Origin: CAJQGY01 sp964417685 | GTDB taxonomy: Bacteria > Pseudomonadota > Gammaproteobacteria > Magnimaribacterales > D2472 | NCBI GenBank assembly: GCA_964417685.1 | Contig: CAYQIT010000007.1 | Span: forward strand, 1 to 42,683 | DNA length: 42,683 nucleotides | Direction: 5' to 3' | In this document: piece after piece, positions 25,311-33,940 of the stretch | Layout of the letters: the number at the start of each line of letters is the position of its first letter | Numbering within the stretch: the first letter of the stretch is position 1 | The notes under the pieces: generated by a model | The model's database searches: none | What the model was told of the DNA's origin: nothing | What the model saw: only the letters and a program-made list of their open reading frames with translations | Program-made: the position numbers and the translations under genes

Positions 25311-26558
25311 TTATGATCTAGAAATAAATGAAGATTCTACTTTACCTTCCTCATTAATTTTATACTTTCCAAGCTCCTGCCTGGCTACTGCTCTTCTGTG
25401 CACTTCATCAGGGCCATCTGCAAGTCTTAAGGTTCGCATATGGGCATACATATTAGCTAAAGGATATATCTGTGAAACCCCTGCTCCACCATGCATTTGA
25501 ATAGCTCTATCAATAACATCACAGCAAACATTTGGTGCAACAACTTTTATTTGAGCAATTTCACTGGCAGCAACTTTATTTCCGACAGTATCCATCATAT
25601 GAGCAGCTCTCAAGGTTAATAGTCTGGCTTGATCTATCTCTATCCTAGAGTTAGCAATAATATCCATATTTCCACCAAGTTGAACAAGTGGCTTACCAAA
25701 TGCAACACGCTCCATGCCTCTCTCACACATCATCTTTAAAGCTCTTTCAGCTAAACCTATTGCTCTCATACAGTGATGAATTCTTCCTGGTCCAAGCCGT
25801 CCTTGCGCAATCTCGAAACCTCTTCCTTCACCTAATAGCAAGTTTTCTTTTGGCACTCTTACATTAGTAAACTTTATATGGGCATGGCCATGTGGCGCAT
25901 CGTCATATCCAAAAACATGCATCATTTTTTTAATTTCAATGCCTTCGGCATTCATAGGAACTAATATCTGAGATTGTCTCTGGTGCCTGTGATTATCTGG
26001 GTTAGTAACACACATGAAGATTATAATTTCGCACCTAGGGTCACCAGCTCCAGAGGTCCACCACTTTTCACCATTAATTACATACTCATCCCCGTCAAGA
26101 ACTGCTGTTGAAGCTATATTTGTTGCATCTGAAGAAGCTACCCCTGGCTCAGTCATTCCAAAGGCTGATCTAATTTCACCATCAAGCAATGGTTTTAAAT
26201 ACTTTTCTTTATGCTCCTCATTGCCGTATCTTTCAAGAACTTCCATATTGCCGGTATCTGGCGCAGAACAGTTAAATACTTCTGAAGATATTCCGTATGC
26301 ACCCATAGCTTCTGCTAAATGGGCATATTCATAGTTTGTGAGACCAGCGCCATTCTCGCTTTCTGGTAAAAATAAATTCCAAAGACCTGCTGACTTCGCC
26401 TTTGCTTTCATTTCTTCCATAATTGGAGGGACTACCCAATTACCATCTTCGTCTTTAGACTGCTCATGATACAAATTCTCGTTGTGAGCTATCTCTTCAT
26501 CAATAAATTTTTGAACTCTTTCTATTAAATCAAGTGCCTGTGGTCTTAGTTCAATCAT
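25311..26558 (-). CDS. Acyl-CoA dehydrogenase (ACAD10/11-like)
   Basis: FAD-dependent oxidation of an acyl-CoA, 415 residues. Visible: the N-terminal helical domain, the FAD/substrate loop AFGMTEPGVASSDATNIAS, EKWWTSGA, GRIHHCMRAIGLAERAL, the dimer segment QMHGGAGVSQIYPLA, and the end RLADGPDEVHRRAVARQELGKY. The ADGPDEVH ending is typical of the ACAD10/11-like branch, which handles long or branched acyl-CoAs; an exact substrate cannot be given. An AGGGG ribosome-binding site lies 9 bp before the ATG. It is divergent from a LysR regulator across 137 bp, which may control it. Confidence 0.93.
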   Translation of the reverse strand: MIELRPQALDLIERVQKFIDEEIAHNENLYHEQSKDEDGNWVVPPIMEEMKAKAKSAGLWNLFLPESENGAGLTNYEYAHLAEAMGAYGISSEVFNCSAPDTGNMEVLERYGNEEHKEKYLKPLLDGEIRSAFGMTEPGVASSDATNIASTAVLDGDEYVINGEKWWTSGAGDPRCEIIIFMCVTNPDNHRHQRQSQILVPMNAEGIEIKKMMHVFGYDDAPHGHAHIKFTNVRVPKENLLLGEGRGFEIAQGRLGPGRIHHCMRAIGLAERALKMMCERGMERVAFGKPLVQLGGNMDIIANSRIEIDQARLLTLRAAHMMDTVGNKVAASEIAQIKVVAPNVCCDVIDRAIQMHGGAGVSQIYPLANMYAHMRTLRLADGPDEVHRRAVARQELGKYKINEEGKVESSFISRS

Positions 26559-26695
26559 GATTATTATCCCCTATTATATTGAATGCTTTGAATGAGTTAT
26601 AAGCCCTATGAATAGTTGCTTTTAACAGTTATTATAATATATATACATTAACTCACTATTGCTAAAAATCAACATAAACTGTGCACATTTAAAAT
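26559..26695. promoter_or_regulatory. Divergent promoter region between acyl-CoA dehydrogenase and lysR
   Basis: 137 bp of very AT-rich DNA with no gene. On the minus strand it holds TATAAT boxes near 26572-26577 and 26632-26637 and the AGGGG ribosome-binding site of the dehydrogenase gene. A divergent LysR gene usually binds such an intergenic region through T-N11-A sites, but I could not single out a convincing palindrome. Confidence 0.4.
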
Positions 26696-27598
26696 ATGAA
26701 AATTAGCTCCTTTGATCTAAATCTATTTGTAATCCTTAATGCTATATACACTGAAGGGAGTCTTACTAAGGCTGCTGAAGTGGTTGGTATAACTCAACCA
26801 GCTGTAAGTAATGCTCTCTCAAGATTAAGAGAGAAATTTGATGATGACTTATTTGTAAGAACGGGAACTGGAATGGTACCAACACAAAAAACTGAAAATA
26901 TTATTTCTGATATTCAAAGCGCATTGTCTTTAATGCAACAAAGCGTCAATCAACCTAACTCCTTTGATCCAGCGATAACAGAGAGAAACTTTAAATTATC
27001 ATTGGGAGATATTACTGAAGGAAGAGTACTTCCTTATATGATGAAGGAAATATATAAAAATGCTCCAAATATTTCAGTTGGGAGTTATAACTACAGGAGG
27101 ATTGATCAGGTTCATGCTCTTGCCACAAATAATTTAGATTTTGTTGTGGATCCTATAATACCTGATTCTGATGAAATAAATTCATACAAAGTTTTCCAAG
27201 ACTACTTTGTAGTAATACATAGAGAAGGTCACCCAATTCAAAAAATAAAAAACCTAAAAGTCAATGATCTTTTATCTCAAAAATTTATTAATGTATCTAA
27301 TAGAAGAAAAGGTCTTCATATGGTTGATCTAGAGCTAGAAAAAACAGGCCACAGAAGAGATATAGCATTGAGATGTCAACATTTTCTAATTGCTCCTGAA
27401 ATAATTAGAGAAACTGATGCTGTTATCATGGCTACTCACAGCTTTGCAAAAGGTAACGATCTACCATTTGTTGAAATTCCACAAGAATTACCTCCAATGG
27501 AGTACTTCTTGTCATGGCATAAAAGCGATGAAGGTGATGGGGGCCATGAATGGATGAAAGATTTAATTATTAAAGCATTCGAAGACGCCCAGAAATAA
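26696..27598 (+). CDS. LysR-family transcriptional regulator
   Basis: A 300-residue regulator. The N-terminal winged helix-turn-helix spans about 1-62 with the typical SLTKAAEVVGITQPAVSNAL and SRLREKFDDDLFVRTG. The effector domain (about 90-295) resembles a two-lobed periplasmic-binding fold of the NodD/PcpR-like subgroup. The start MKISSFDLNLFVILNAIY is a normal family N-terminus. It is divergent from the acyl-CoA dehydrogenase gene and convergent, with a 7-bp gap, to an SDR gene. Both are plausible targets, but the inducer is unknown. Confidence 0.93.
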   Translation: MKISSFDLNLFVILNAIYTEGSLTKAAEVVGITQPAVSNALSRLREKFDDDLFVRTGTGMVPTQKTENIISDIQSALSLMQQSVNQPNSFDPAITERNFKLSLGDITEGRVLPYMMKEIYKNAPNISVGSYNYRRIDQVHALATNNLDFVVDPIIPDSDEINSYKVFQDYFVVIHREGHPIQKIKNLKVNDLLSQKFINVSNRRKGLHMVDLELEKTGHRRDIALRCQHFLIAPEIIRETDAVIMATHSFAKGNDLPFVEIPQELPPMEYFLSWHKSDEGDGGHEWMKDLIIKAFEDAQK

Positions 27599-27605
27599 TT
27601 AGCTC

Positions 27606-28403
27606 TTAGCCTAAATTATGTCCGCCTGTTTTAACTATGCCTCCATCTGAAGCAATTGTCTCACCGACTGTATATGCACCAGCTCTTGAACATATAAATA
27701 TAACAAGTCCTGCTATGTCCTCTGGAGTACCAACTCTTTTTCTAGGATTTCTTTTGGCAATCACAGAATAATCATGAGCAACTGCAGCTCCAAGCATATT
27801 GCTTGGATATGGACCAGGAGCTATAGCATTTACTAATATATTTTCACCAACAAGCCTATGAGCTAAATGTCTAGTTAAATGATGAACTGCTGCTTTTGAT
27901 GTAGAGTATGAAAACGTTTCAAACGCAGGAACATCCAGTCCATCAATTGAACCAATATTAATCACCCTTGATGGATCATCTAAGGTTGCATTATTAGTTA
28001 ACAATCCTTTTAGTTGCTGAGTTAAGAAAAATAAGCTTTTAGTATTTAAGTCCATGACTTTATCCCACCCGGCCTCTGAAAAAGTATCAAAAGGCTCGGC
28101 CCAAGCAGCACCAGCATTGTTGATTAAAAAATCAATACCATCTTCTTTTTCTTTAATTTGCTCTGCGAAACTCTTAACACCATCCAGTGTACTTAGATCA
28201 CAGCCCAAGGCTATGCATTCACCATTGTATTTCTCAGAAAGCTCTTCTGCTTTTGAGATGAGTGGCCCAACTTTTCGAGCAGTAATATAAACCTTGACCC
28301 CGTTCGCTAGAAACCCAGCAGTAATCATTTCACCAATACCTCTTGACCCTCCTGTAACAACCGCTACTTTACCTTCAACATTAAAAAGATCATTTATGTT
28401 CAT
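27606..28403 (-). CDS. Short-chain dehydrogenase/reductase (SDR)
   Basis: NAD(P)-dependent oxidoreductase of 265 residues with the classical SDR motifs: TGGSRGIG (17-24), LINNAGAAWAEPF, the serine in INIGSIDG and the YSTSK catalytic Y-x3-K. The C-terminal DGGIVKTGGH is typical. It resembles 3-oxoacyl-[ACP]/3-hydroxyacyl or gluconate reductases, but the substrate cannot be told. It is convergent with the LysR gene and divergent from the CaCA exchanger (76 bp between starts). A role in fatty-acid oxidation would fit the neighbouring dehydrogenase but is inference. Confidence 0.91.
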   Translation of the reverse strand: MNINDLFNVEGKVAVVTGGSRGIGEMITAGFLANGVKVYITARKVGPLISKAEELSEKYNGECIALGCDLSTLDGVKSFAEQIKEKEDGIDFLINNAGAAWAEPFDTFSEAGWDKVMDLNTKSLFFLTQQLKGLLTNNATLDDPSRVINIGSIDGLDVPAFETFSYSTSKAAVHHLTRHLAHRLVGENILVNAIAPGPYPSNMLGAAVAHDYSVIAKRNPRKRVGTPEDIAGLVIFICSRAGAYTVGETIASDGGIVKTGGHNLG

Positions 28404-28479
28404 GCTTCCCCTTTATTTAGTAATAGAATTTTTGAATATTCACAATATATATAAACAATTAAGTGATGTAAAATACATT

Positions 28480-29433
28480 ATGCTTTTAATGAATTTACTT
28501 GGCTTAGTTATCTCAATTGCTGTTTTGGTATGGGGAGCTGATAAATTTGTAGATAATTCAGCATTAGTTGCAAAGAAATTTGGTCTTAGTGAATTAACAA
28601 TTGGGTTAACAATTGTTGCGCTGGGCACATCTGCTCCTGAGATATTTGTAGGAATTTCTTCGGTTTTAAGTAAAACAGAAGAACTTGCTCTAGGGACCGT
28701 TATTGGATCAAATATTTCTAATATTGCACTTATATTTGGGGTTTCGTGTATTGGACTCGCAGCGAAACCAATTAAGACTTCTTCTGTTCAATTTATTGCA
28801 TTTGCCCTTTCGGCTGTAGTTTTGGGAATTGCATTAAATGATCTAAGAATCTCATATGCAGAAAGTTTTCTTCTTTTATTGGTTTTCTTTATCTTTATAT
28901 TTATTACATATAAATTTAGATCTAATGGATTAGCTACTCAAGATGATATTTCATCAGCGGATGATGGTTCATTTAAGGTAGTTCTATTTTTATTAATTGG
29001 ATTATTCTGTCTCATACTTGGATCACGATATGCAGTTTTGCATGCAAAAGAAATAGCTCTCATCCTAAATGTATCAGAACTTATTATTGGTCTGACAATT
29101 ATTGCAATTGGTACAAGCTTGCCTGAGCTTGCTGCAACTATTTCAGCTATCTTAAAAAGAAAAAATGATATGGTTGTTGGTAATGTAATTGGCTCAAATG
29201 TTCTTAACATTACACTTGTGGTTCCAATTATTGGTTTTTTCTCAAATATAGAGCTAAATCAAATAATCTATACTAGAGACTTTTTATATATGATGATTGC
29301 AACTATTTCATTCATAGCTGTTGCTGGATTGTACTCTTCTAAACTTGTTAGCATAAATTTCACAAAGTTATTAGGAGTAATTTTCGTAGCTTGTTATATT
29401 TGTTATATTCTTTTAGTAAGTAATTTACTTTAA
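28480..29433 (+). CDS. Calcium/sodium antiporter of the YrbG (CaCA) family
   Basis: A 317-residue inner-membrane exchanger with ten or so helices in two inverted repeats. Each repeat has the alpha motif with its acidic ion ligand: VALGTSAPEIFVG in the first and IAIGTSLPELAATI in the second, preceded by LTIG and LIIGLTI. The ATG at 28480 is chosen because it begins MLLMNLLGLVISIAVLVWGAD, the usual N-terminal helix; the open frame upstream is only antisense to the SDR gene. The stop is 2 bp from the convergent DUF4345 gene. Confidence 0.91.
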   Translation: MLLMNLLGLVISIAVLVWGADKFVDNSALVAKKFGLSELTIGLTIVALGTSAPEIFVGISSVLSKTEELALGTVIGSNISNIALIFGVSCIGLAAKPIKTSSVQFIAFALSAVVLGIALNDLRISYAESFLLLLVFFIFIFITYKFRSNGLATQDDISSADDGSFKVVLFLLIGLFCLILGSRYAVLHAKEIALILNVSELIIGLTIIAIGTSLPELAATISAILKRKNDMVVGNVIGSNVLNITLVVPIIGFFSNIELNQIIYTRDFLYMMIATISFIAVAGLYSSKLVSINFTKLLGVIFVACYICYILLVSNLL

Positions 29434-29435
29434 AT

Positions 29436-29843
29436 CTACTTGTAGTTTCTAATTAAAAATAAGCCTATTACTAAAGCTATTACTTCGAAGACAAAAAAAC
29501 TATTGTAAAAGCCTGGGGTAGTTGGTATCAACGAGAATATCACTCTACCAAAAGCTATTGATCCTACAAGCATTGTTAGAAATTTAATTATAAATAGTGA
29601 TATAGGCTTGTTAAAAATTCCTATAATGCACATAACTCCAATAATTATATTAAGTCCACCATAAATACCAGCTATTTCAGAATACCCAATTTCTGAAGTA
29701 ACAGTTAACCCAACTGCTTCAAGGAATGATGGGTATCCAAGCTCAAGGGCTCTTAGAATTGGATCAAGTATTGCCCACACACCAATTCCAAAATATGTAA
29801 CACCCATAAAGAGCAAAAATAATCTTACAAACCAAACTAACAT
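29436..29843 (-). CDS. DUF4345 family membrane protein
   Basis: Small membrane protein of 135 residues with four predicted helices. It begins with a hydrophobic helix and the middle part AGIYGGLNIIIGVMCIIG corresponds to the conserved Y-G-G-hydrophobic stretch of DUF4345. Function is unknown. A second member of the same family lies at 38930-39319. It is convergent with the CaCA exchanger (2-bp gap) and divergent from the thioredoxin-like gene (68 bp). Confidence 0.75.
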   Translation of the reverse strand: MLVWFVRLFLLFMGVTYFGIGVWAILDPILRALELGYPSFLEAVGLTVTSEIGYSEIAGIYGGLNIIIGVMCIIGIFNKPISLFIIKFLTMLVGSIAFGRVIFSLIPTTPGFYNSFFVFEVIALVIGLFLIRNYK

Positions 29844-29911
29844 ATAACTTTCCTTTATTTTCTTTTACAATCTTCAGTTTCAAATAACTATTATTACTAT
29901 ATTAAATAAAT

Positions 29912-30406
29912 ATGAAATTTAAAAACTTTATTTGTTTCAACACTCTATTAATTATGACATTAAATATACATGCTGAATTGCTTTTAAATGAAAGTGACAA
30001 GCTTAATCTACCGCTCCCCCTTCCATACAATGGTATTGAGTATTCTGATGTCGAGATAAACAATTTTTTAGATGAGAGTATAAAAAATAACTTGCAGCCA
30101 ATAATTATATTCGGGGGAAATTGGTGTCCTGATTGCAGAATTTTTGCCGGGACCTTAAATATGATTTCAATCAAGAAATTTATTGATGAAAAATTCAGGA
30201 TTCTTCATATAGATGTTGGAAGATATGATATTAATATGGATTTAATGGAATTATTTGGCATTCCACCTGAGAAAGGTGTGCCTAGAGTATTAGTCTTTGA
30301 CTTAGAGAAAAACCTTATAAATAACTCTTCAACCACTGAGTGGACCACTGCGAGAGATAGAGATCCACAAGAGATATTTAACTTTATTCAAACAATGGTT
30401 CAGTAA
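29912..30406 (+). CDS. Exported thioredoxin-fold protein with WCPDC motif
   Basis: A 164-residue protein with an N-terminal signal (FICFNTLLIMTLNIHAELL) and a thioredoxin domain with WCPDC (about C70-C73) in FGGNWCPDCRIFAG. The C-terminal GVPRVLVFDLEKN carries the cis-proline position. C-P-D-C is uncommon compared with CGPC/CPPC and occurs in thioredoxin_7-like periplasmic proteins. It is probably a periplasmic thiol reductase or disulfide-handling protein, perhaps fed by the DsbD-like transporter. It is convergent with the MFS gene, with only 2 bp between stops. Confidence 0.82.
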   Translation: MKFKNFICFNTLLIMTLNIHAELLLNESDKLNLPLPLPYNGIEYSDVEINNFLDESIKNNLQPIIIFGGNWCPDCRIFAGTLNMISIKKFIDEKFRILHIDVGRYDINMDLMELFGIPPEKGVPRVLVFDLEKNLINNSSTTEWTTARDRDPQEIFNFIQTMVQ

Positions 30407-30408
30407 AA

Positions 30409-31680
30409 TTATTCAAACTGCTTTTCTGCGCTAGCAAAAAATAAATATGTTGTTCCTCCGATAACTAGGACTAGAGCACATAGTTGAAATATTATTGCCC
30501 ATGATTCGAGGCTTTCAAGAAGAAATCCTGTAATTATTGGGCTAATTATTGCAGCTATCATACCTATGCCTCCAGCTATACCAACTAGAGAACCAGTATA
30601 TTTTGGCCCTAAATCTGCATGATTAACTCCAAAACCACCTGCACCAATGCCGGAAAATAAATTTGTTATGCATAACAAGATAATCATATTCAAAATATTT
30701 TCTTGGAAACCTATTAGAAATAAACACAATGCAGCCCCAAAAAATCCTAGACTATTTGCTAACTTTCTAACAATTATGACTTTTACGCCCTTTTTGATGA
30801 ATGAGTCTGCAAGATAACCCCCTAACAATAGTGATAAAACCGAAATAATGCTAGGTATAAGGACCATAATAATAAACAAGAACGATTCAAGCTCTACTCC
30901 CAATCCTCCGCTTGATACTGGGCTATTAACATACTTAGGTAGATAGGAAATGAAAGTGAAAAAAGTCCAACTATGACAGAATGTAGCTATTACAATTGCC
31001 AAAAATGGTTTATTTGTTAACAATTTTGATATTGGCAGGCTTTGAGCTGCTTCTTTGGCGGGAGCTTCTTCTGCTATAAGTTTAAGTTCATTTTTAGTAA
31101 TATGCGGATTATTGTTTGGATATGCAAAAATTTTTTTTTGCCAAAAAAAGAACCAAATGATTCCAAGAGCCCCGAACAAGTAAAAAACTAATTCCCAAGA
31201 GTAATATTGAATGATGATTGCAGCTAACACATAACCAAATACAGTTCCAAATGACATGCCGCTATTGGTAAAAGCAATTGCTCTTGTTCTTTCGTTAAAA
31301 GGAATCCATCTAGCATATAGAGCATGCCATGAGGGAAAAGTTATGCCTTCACCCAAGCCCATTAAAACTCTTATTAAGATCAAAAACCAAAATCCACTGT
31401 ATGCAAATAAAGGAGTAACAACTGTAAAAATAGACCAAAGCAATACGCCATATGCCAATACAACTTTCCCTCCAAATTTATCTGCAAGATAACCACCAAG
31501 CATCATTGTGAAAACATAACCAAAATAAAAAGATCCAAGAATTAGTCCGACTTGAGACTCAGACCAGCCAAACTGTTGTTGCATCGGAATAATTGCTACT
31601 GAAATATTAACTCTATCGATATAACAGATAAGAACTGCCAGGAAAGACATGAATATTAACTTATAGCGCTCAGGAAACAT
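30409..31680 (-). CDS. MFS transporter, anion:cation symporter-like
   Basis: A 423-residue permease with 12 predicted helices. The loop 2-3 motif is GGYLADKFGGKVVLAYG (MFS motif A), and the region GEGITFPSWHALYARWIPFNERTRAIAF resembles the ACS/sialin-glucarate-phthalate branch of the superfamily, which moves organic anions. The substrate is not known. It starts 39 bp after argH on the same strand and no terminator is visible between, so it could be the last gene of the arginine operon, but no link to arginine can be shown. Confidence 0.88.
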   Translation of the reverse strand: MFPERYKLIFMSFLAVLICYIDRVNISVAIIPMQQQFGWSESQVGLILGSFYFGYVFTMMLGGYLADKFGGKVVLAYGVLLWSIFTVVTPLFAYSGFWFLILIRVLMGLGEGITFPSWHALYARWIPFNERTRAIAFTNSGMSFGTVFGYVLAAIIIQYYSWELVFYLFGALGIIWFFFWQKKIFAYPNNNPHITKNELKLIAEEAPAKEAAQSLPISKLLTNKPFLAIVIATFCHSWTFFTFISYLPKYVNSPVSSGGLGVELESFLFIIMVLIPSIISVLSLLLGGYLADSFIKKGVKVIIVRKLANSLGFFGAALCLFLIGFQENILNMIILLCITNLFSGIGAGGFGVNHADLGPKYTGSLVGIAGGIGMIAAIISPIITGFLLESLESWAIIFQLCALVLVIGGTTYLFFASAEKQFE

Positions 31681-31719
31681 CTTAATAAAACTTACAATAG
31701 ACGCTAAATTTATACAAAC

Positions 31720-33012
31720 TTATTTAAGTTTTTTTTGTTTGTTTAATCTTTTTTGCAATTTTTTTAAATTTAGATTGAATGGCGATCCTTCAGATGAATT
31801 CGTTTTATTGCCTTTTTTTACAGCATTGGATACTTCAGAAGATTTAATAATATTATATGCATCTCTAAATGGTGTGCCTTTAGCAACTAGATCATATACT
31901 CTATCTGTCATCCTCATCTCATCATCAATAAAGCTATTGGAAAGCTCCTTATCTATCACAATGCTCTTAATTAAGTCTGGAAGAATTTCTAGAGATTTCA
32001 TAACAGTTTGAAAGCTTTCTACAAGACTTTTCTTTGTTAATTGAAGATCTCTATGATATCCACTTGGTAGTGAGATAAGATTTTCTAATTCAGAAGATTG
32101 GCCAGCTAAGATAGCATAGTTTGCTCTCAGCAATTCGATTACATCTGGATTATTTTTATTTGGCATTATTGAAGACCCAGTAAGAAATTTTTTATTAATC
32201 TTTAATAAATTAAATTCTTGAGATAAAAATAAGCTCATATCCCAAGAAAATTTTCTTACATCAAACATTGGTTGTTTTAGTGCGCTAAGAATCTGCATTT
32301 CATATTTACCTCTACTATTTTGAACATACATACTATTTAGCTGCAATCTATTAAACCCTAATTCATCTGAAACTGATTTTCTATCCAAGGGAAGTTTCAC
32401 ACCATAACCAGCTGCGGTACCCAAAGGATTGTTGTTAATCCAATCAGATGTATATGAAATGAGATCAACATTATCCATAAAAGATTCAGCATAGGCAGAA
32501 AACCATAGCCCCCATGATGAAGGCATTGCTCTTTGCATATGGGTATAGCCTGGCATTGGATCATTGCTATGTTTTTGTGCCATTTCTAAAAATGATGCAG
32601 CGATTTTTATATTTATATTCTTAACAGATAGCAGTTGATCTTTAGCAAATAACCTCATTGCAATAGCAACCTGATCATTTCTACTTCTTCCGGTATGAAC
32701 TTTCTTTCCAAGATCGCCATGTTCATTGGTTAAGTAAAATTCGATAGCCGAATGACAGTCTTCATAATCATTAGTAAGCTTAAATTTTCCATTTATAAAT
32801 TCTTTTCTAAGCTGTTTTAAAGATTTTTTAAGCTTTGTGAGCTCTGTTTTTTTAATAATTTTAATATTAGATAGCGCATTTATATGAGCAATCGTCGCAT
32901 CAATATCATAGGTAAATAAAAATTTATCTAGCTCAATGTCATCTGATGAAAGAAATCTTGAAATTTGATCAGAAGAATCATTGTTGTTTGTATCCCATAA
33001 TTTTTTAGTCAT
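31720..33012 (-). CDS. argH: Argininosuccinate lyase
   Basis: Splits argininosuccinate into arginine and fumarate, the last step of arginine synthesis. The 430 residues contain the fumarase-superfamily signature GSSIMPNKNNPD and the active-site segments HTGRSRNDQVA and GYTHMQRAMPSSWG, as in lyases that are a little shorter than the E. coli protein (457). It overlaps argC by 8 bp. It is the fifth gene of the operon argF'-argG-argAB-argC-argH and ends before the MFS gene. Confidence 0.95.
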   Translation of the reverse strand: MTKKLWDTNNNDSSDQISRFLSSDDIELDKFLFTYDIDATIAHINALSNIKIIKKTELTKLKKSLKQLRKEFINGKFKLTNDYEDCHSAIEFYLTNEHGDLGKKVHTGRSRNDQVAIAMRLFAKDQLLSVKNINIKIAASFLEMAQKHSNDPMPGYTHMQRAMPSSWGLWFSAYAESFMDNVDLISYTSDWINNNPLGTAAGYGVKLPLDRKSVSDELGFNRLQLNSMYVQNSRGKYEMQILSALKQPMFDVRKFSWDMSLFLSQEFNLLKINKKFLTGSSIMPNKNNPDVIELLRANYAILAGQSSELENLISLPSGYHRDLQLTKKSLVESFQTVMKSLEILPDLIKSIVIDKELSNSFIDDEMRMTDRVYDLVAKGTPFRDAYNIIKSSEVSNAVKKGNKTNSSEGSPFNLNLKKLQKRLNKQKKLK

Positions 33013-33940
33013 TTGTTACTCCTAATAACTCTTCAAGCCCACATGCTGAATTTAAATTTTGAATTGCTTGCGTTGCAGCACCTTTAAGCAGGTTATCTAT
33101 AACTGAATACATTGTAAGATTTTTATTTGATTTATCTAAAGAAAAACCACCTATTGTTGCATGATGCATACCAGCCACTTCTTGAATTGTTGGCATATCA
33201 TTAAACTTTATTAAAGGCATGTTTTCATAGTATTTTTTATATATATTACAAAGCTCATCTTTTGAAAGAGGTTTTTCTAATTTGATGTGAGCAGTAATAT
33301 GTATCCCCTGAAAAAAGTTACCGACATGAGGTGAAAAATAAATATTTTCATAACAATGCTTCCTTGCTTCTAACTCATGTATATGGCCTGAAGGAGCATA
33401 TGGAATCACGTTATTTTTGAGTTTTTGAGGATCATTTTTATCATTTGGAGTCGCTCCTGCACCACTATAACCAGAAATACCAAAAGCACTAACTTTGTCG
33501 GTGATATAGGATCTCAATGGGGAAACTATCAGCTGAATTGCAGTAGCATAGCAACCTGGATTACTAATATATTGACCTGCGCTTGTTTTTTGAATTTCTG
33601 GTATTCTATAATCCCAATTGTCATTAAATCTATGATCAGAACTTAGATCTAATATAATAATTTTTGATGATGCGTTTTTGATTTTTTGAACATACTCAAA
33701 AGATTTATTATTTGGTAGAGCTAGTATGGCAATATCAATACTATCAAGTTCGAAATCATTACCATCTAAATTAAGAAATTTTAAACTCTTATCCTTTGAA
33801 TAGTTTTCTATGTGTTTGCCATAAGCTGAAGATGAGTATGCTTTCTTTAAGAAAAACAAAGGGTGTTTATCTAATAACTTAATTATCTCTTGGCCCACAT
33901 AACCCCTTCCACCAAATAAAGCGATATTATAATTATTCAT
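33005..33940 (-). CDS. argC: N-acetyl-gamma-glutamyl-phosphate reductase
   Basis: Reduces N-acetylglutamyl phosphate with NADPH. The 311 residues start with the Rossmann loop GGRGYVGQE (10-18). The catalytic cysteine lies in SNPGCYATAIQL, and the conserved histidine is probably in HVGNFFQGI or HIHELEARKH. The form is the shorter Xanthomonas-type ArgC rather than the 334-residue E. coli form. Both ends overlap neighbouring genes by 8 bp, in line with coupled translation. Confidence 0.95.
   Translation of the reverse strand: MNNYNIALFGGRGYVGQEIIKLLDKHPLFFLKKAYSSSAYGKHIENYSKDKSLKFLNLDGNDFELDSIDIAILALPNNKSFEYVQKIKNASSKIIILDLSSDHRFNDNWDYRIPEIQKTSAGQYISNPGCYATAIQLIVSPLRSYITDKVSAFGISGYSGAGATPNDKNDPQKLKNNVIPYAPSGHIHELEARKHCYENIYFSPHVGNFFQGIHITAHIKLEKPLSKDELCNIYKKYYENMPLIKFNDMPTIQEVAGMHHATIGGFSLDKSNKNLTMYSVIDNLLKGAATQAIQNLNSACGLEELLGVTND

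Noticed and set aside
28294..28479. N-terminal extension of the CaCA exchanger to 28294
   Set aside because: The extension is antisense to the SDR gene and proline-rich; the family N-terminus begins at the ATG at 28480.
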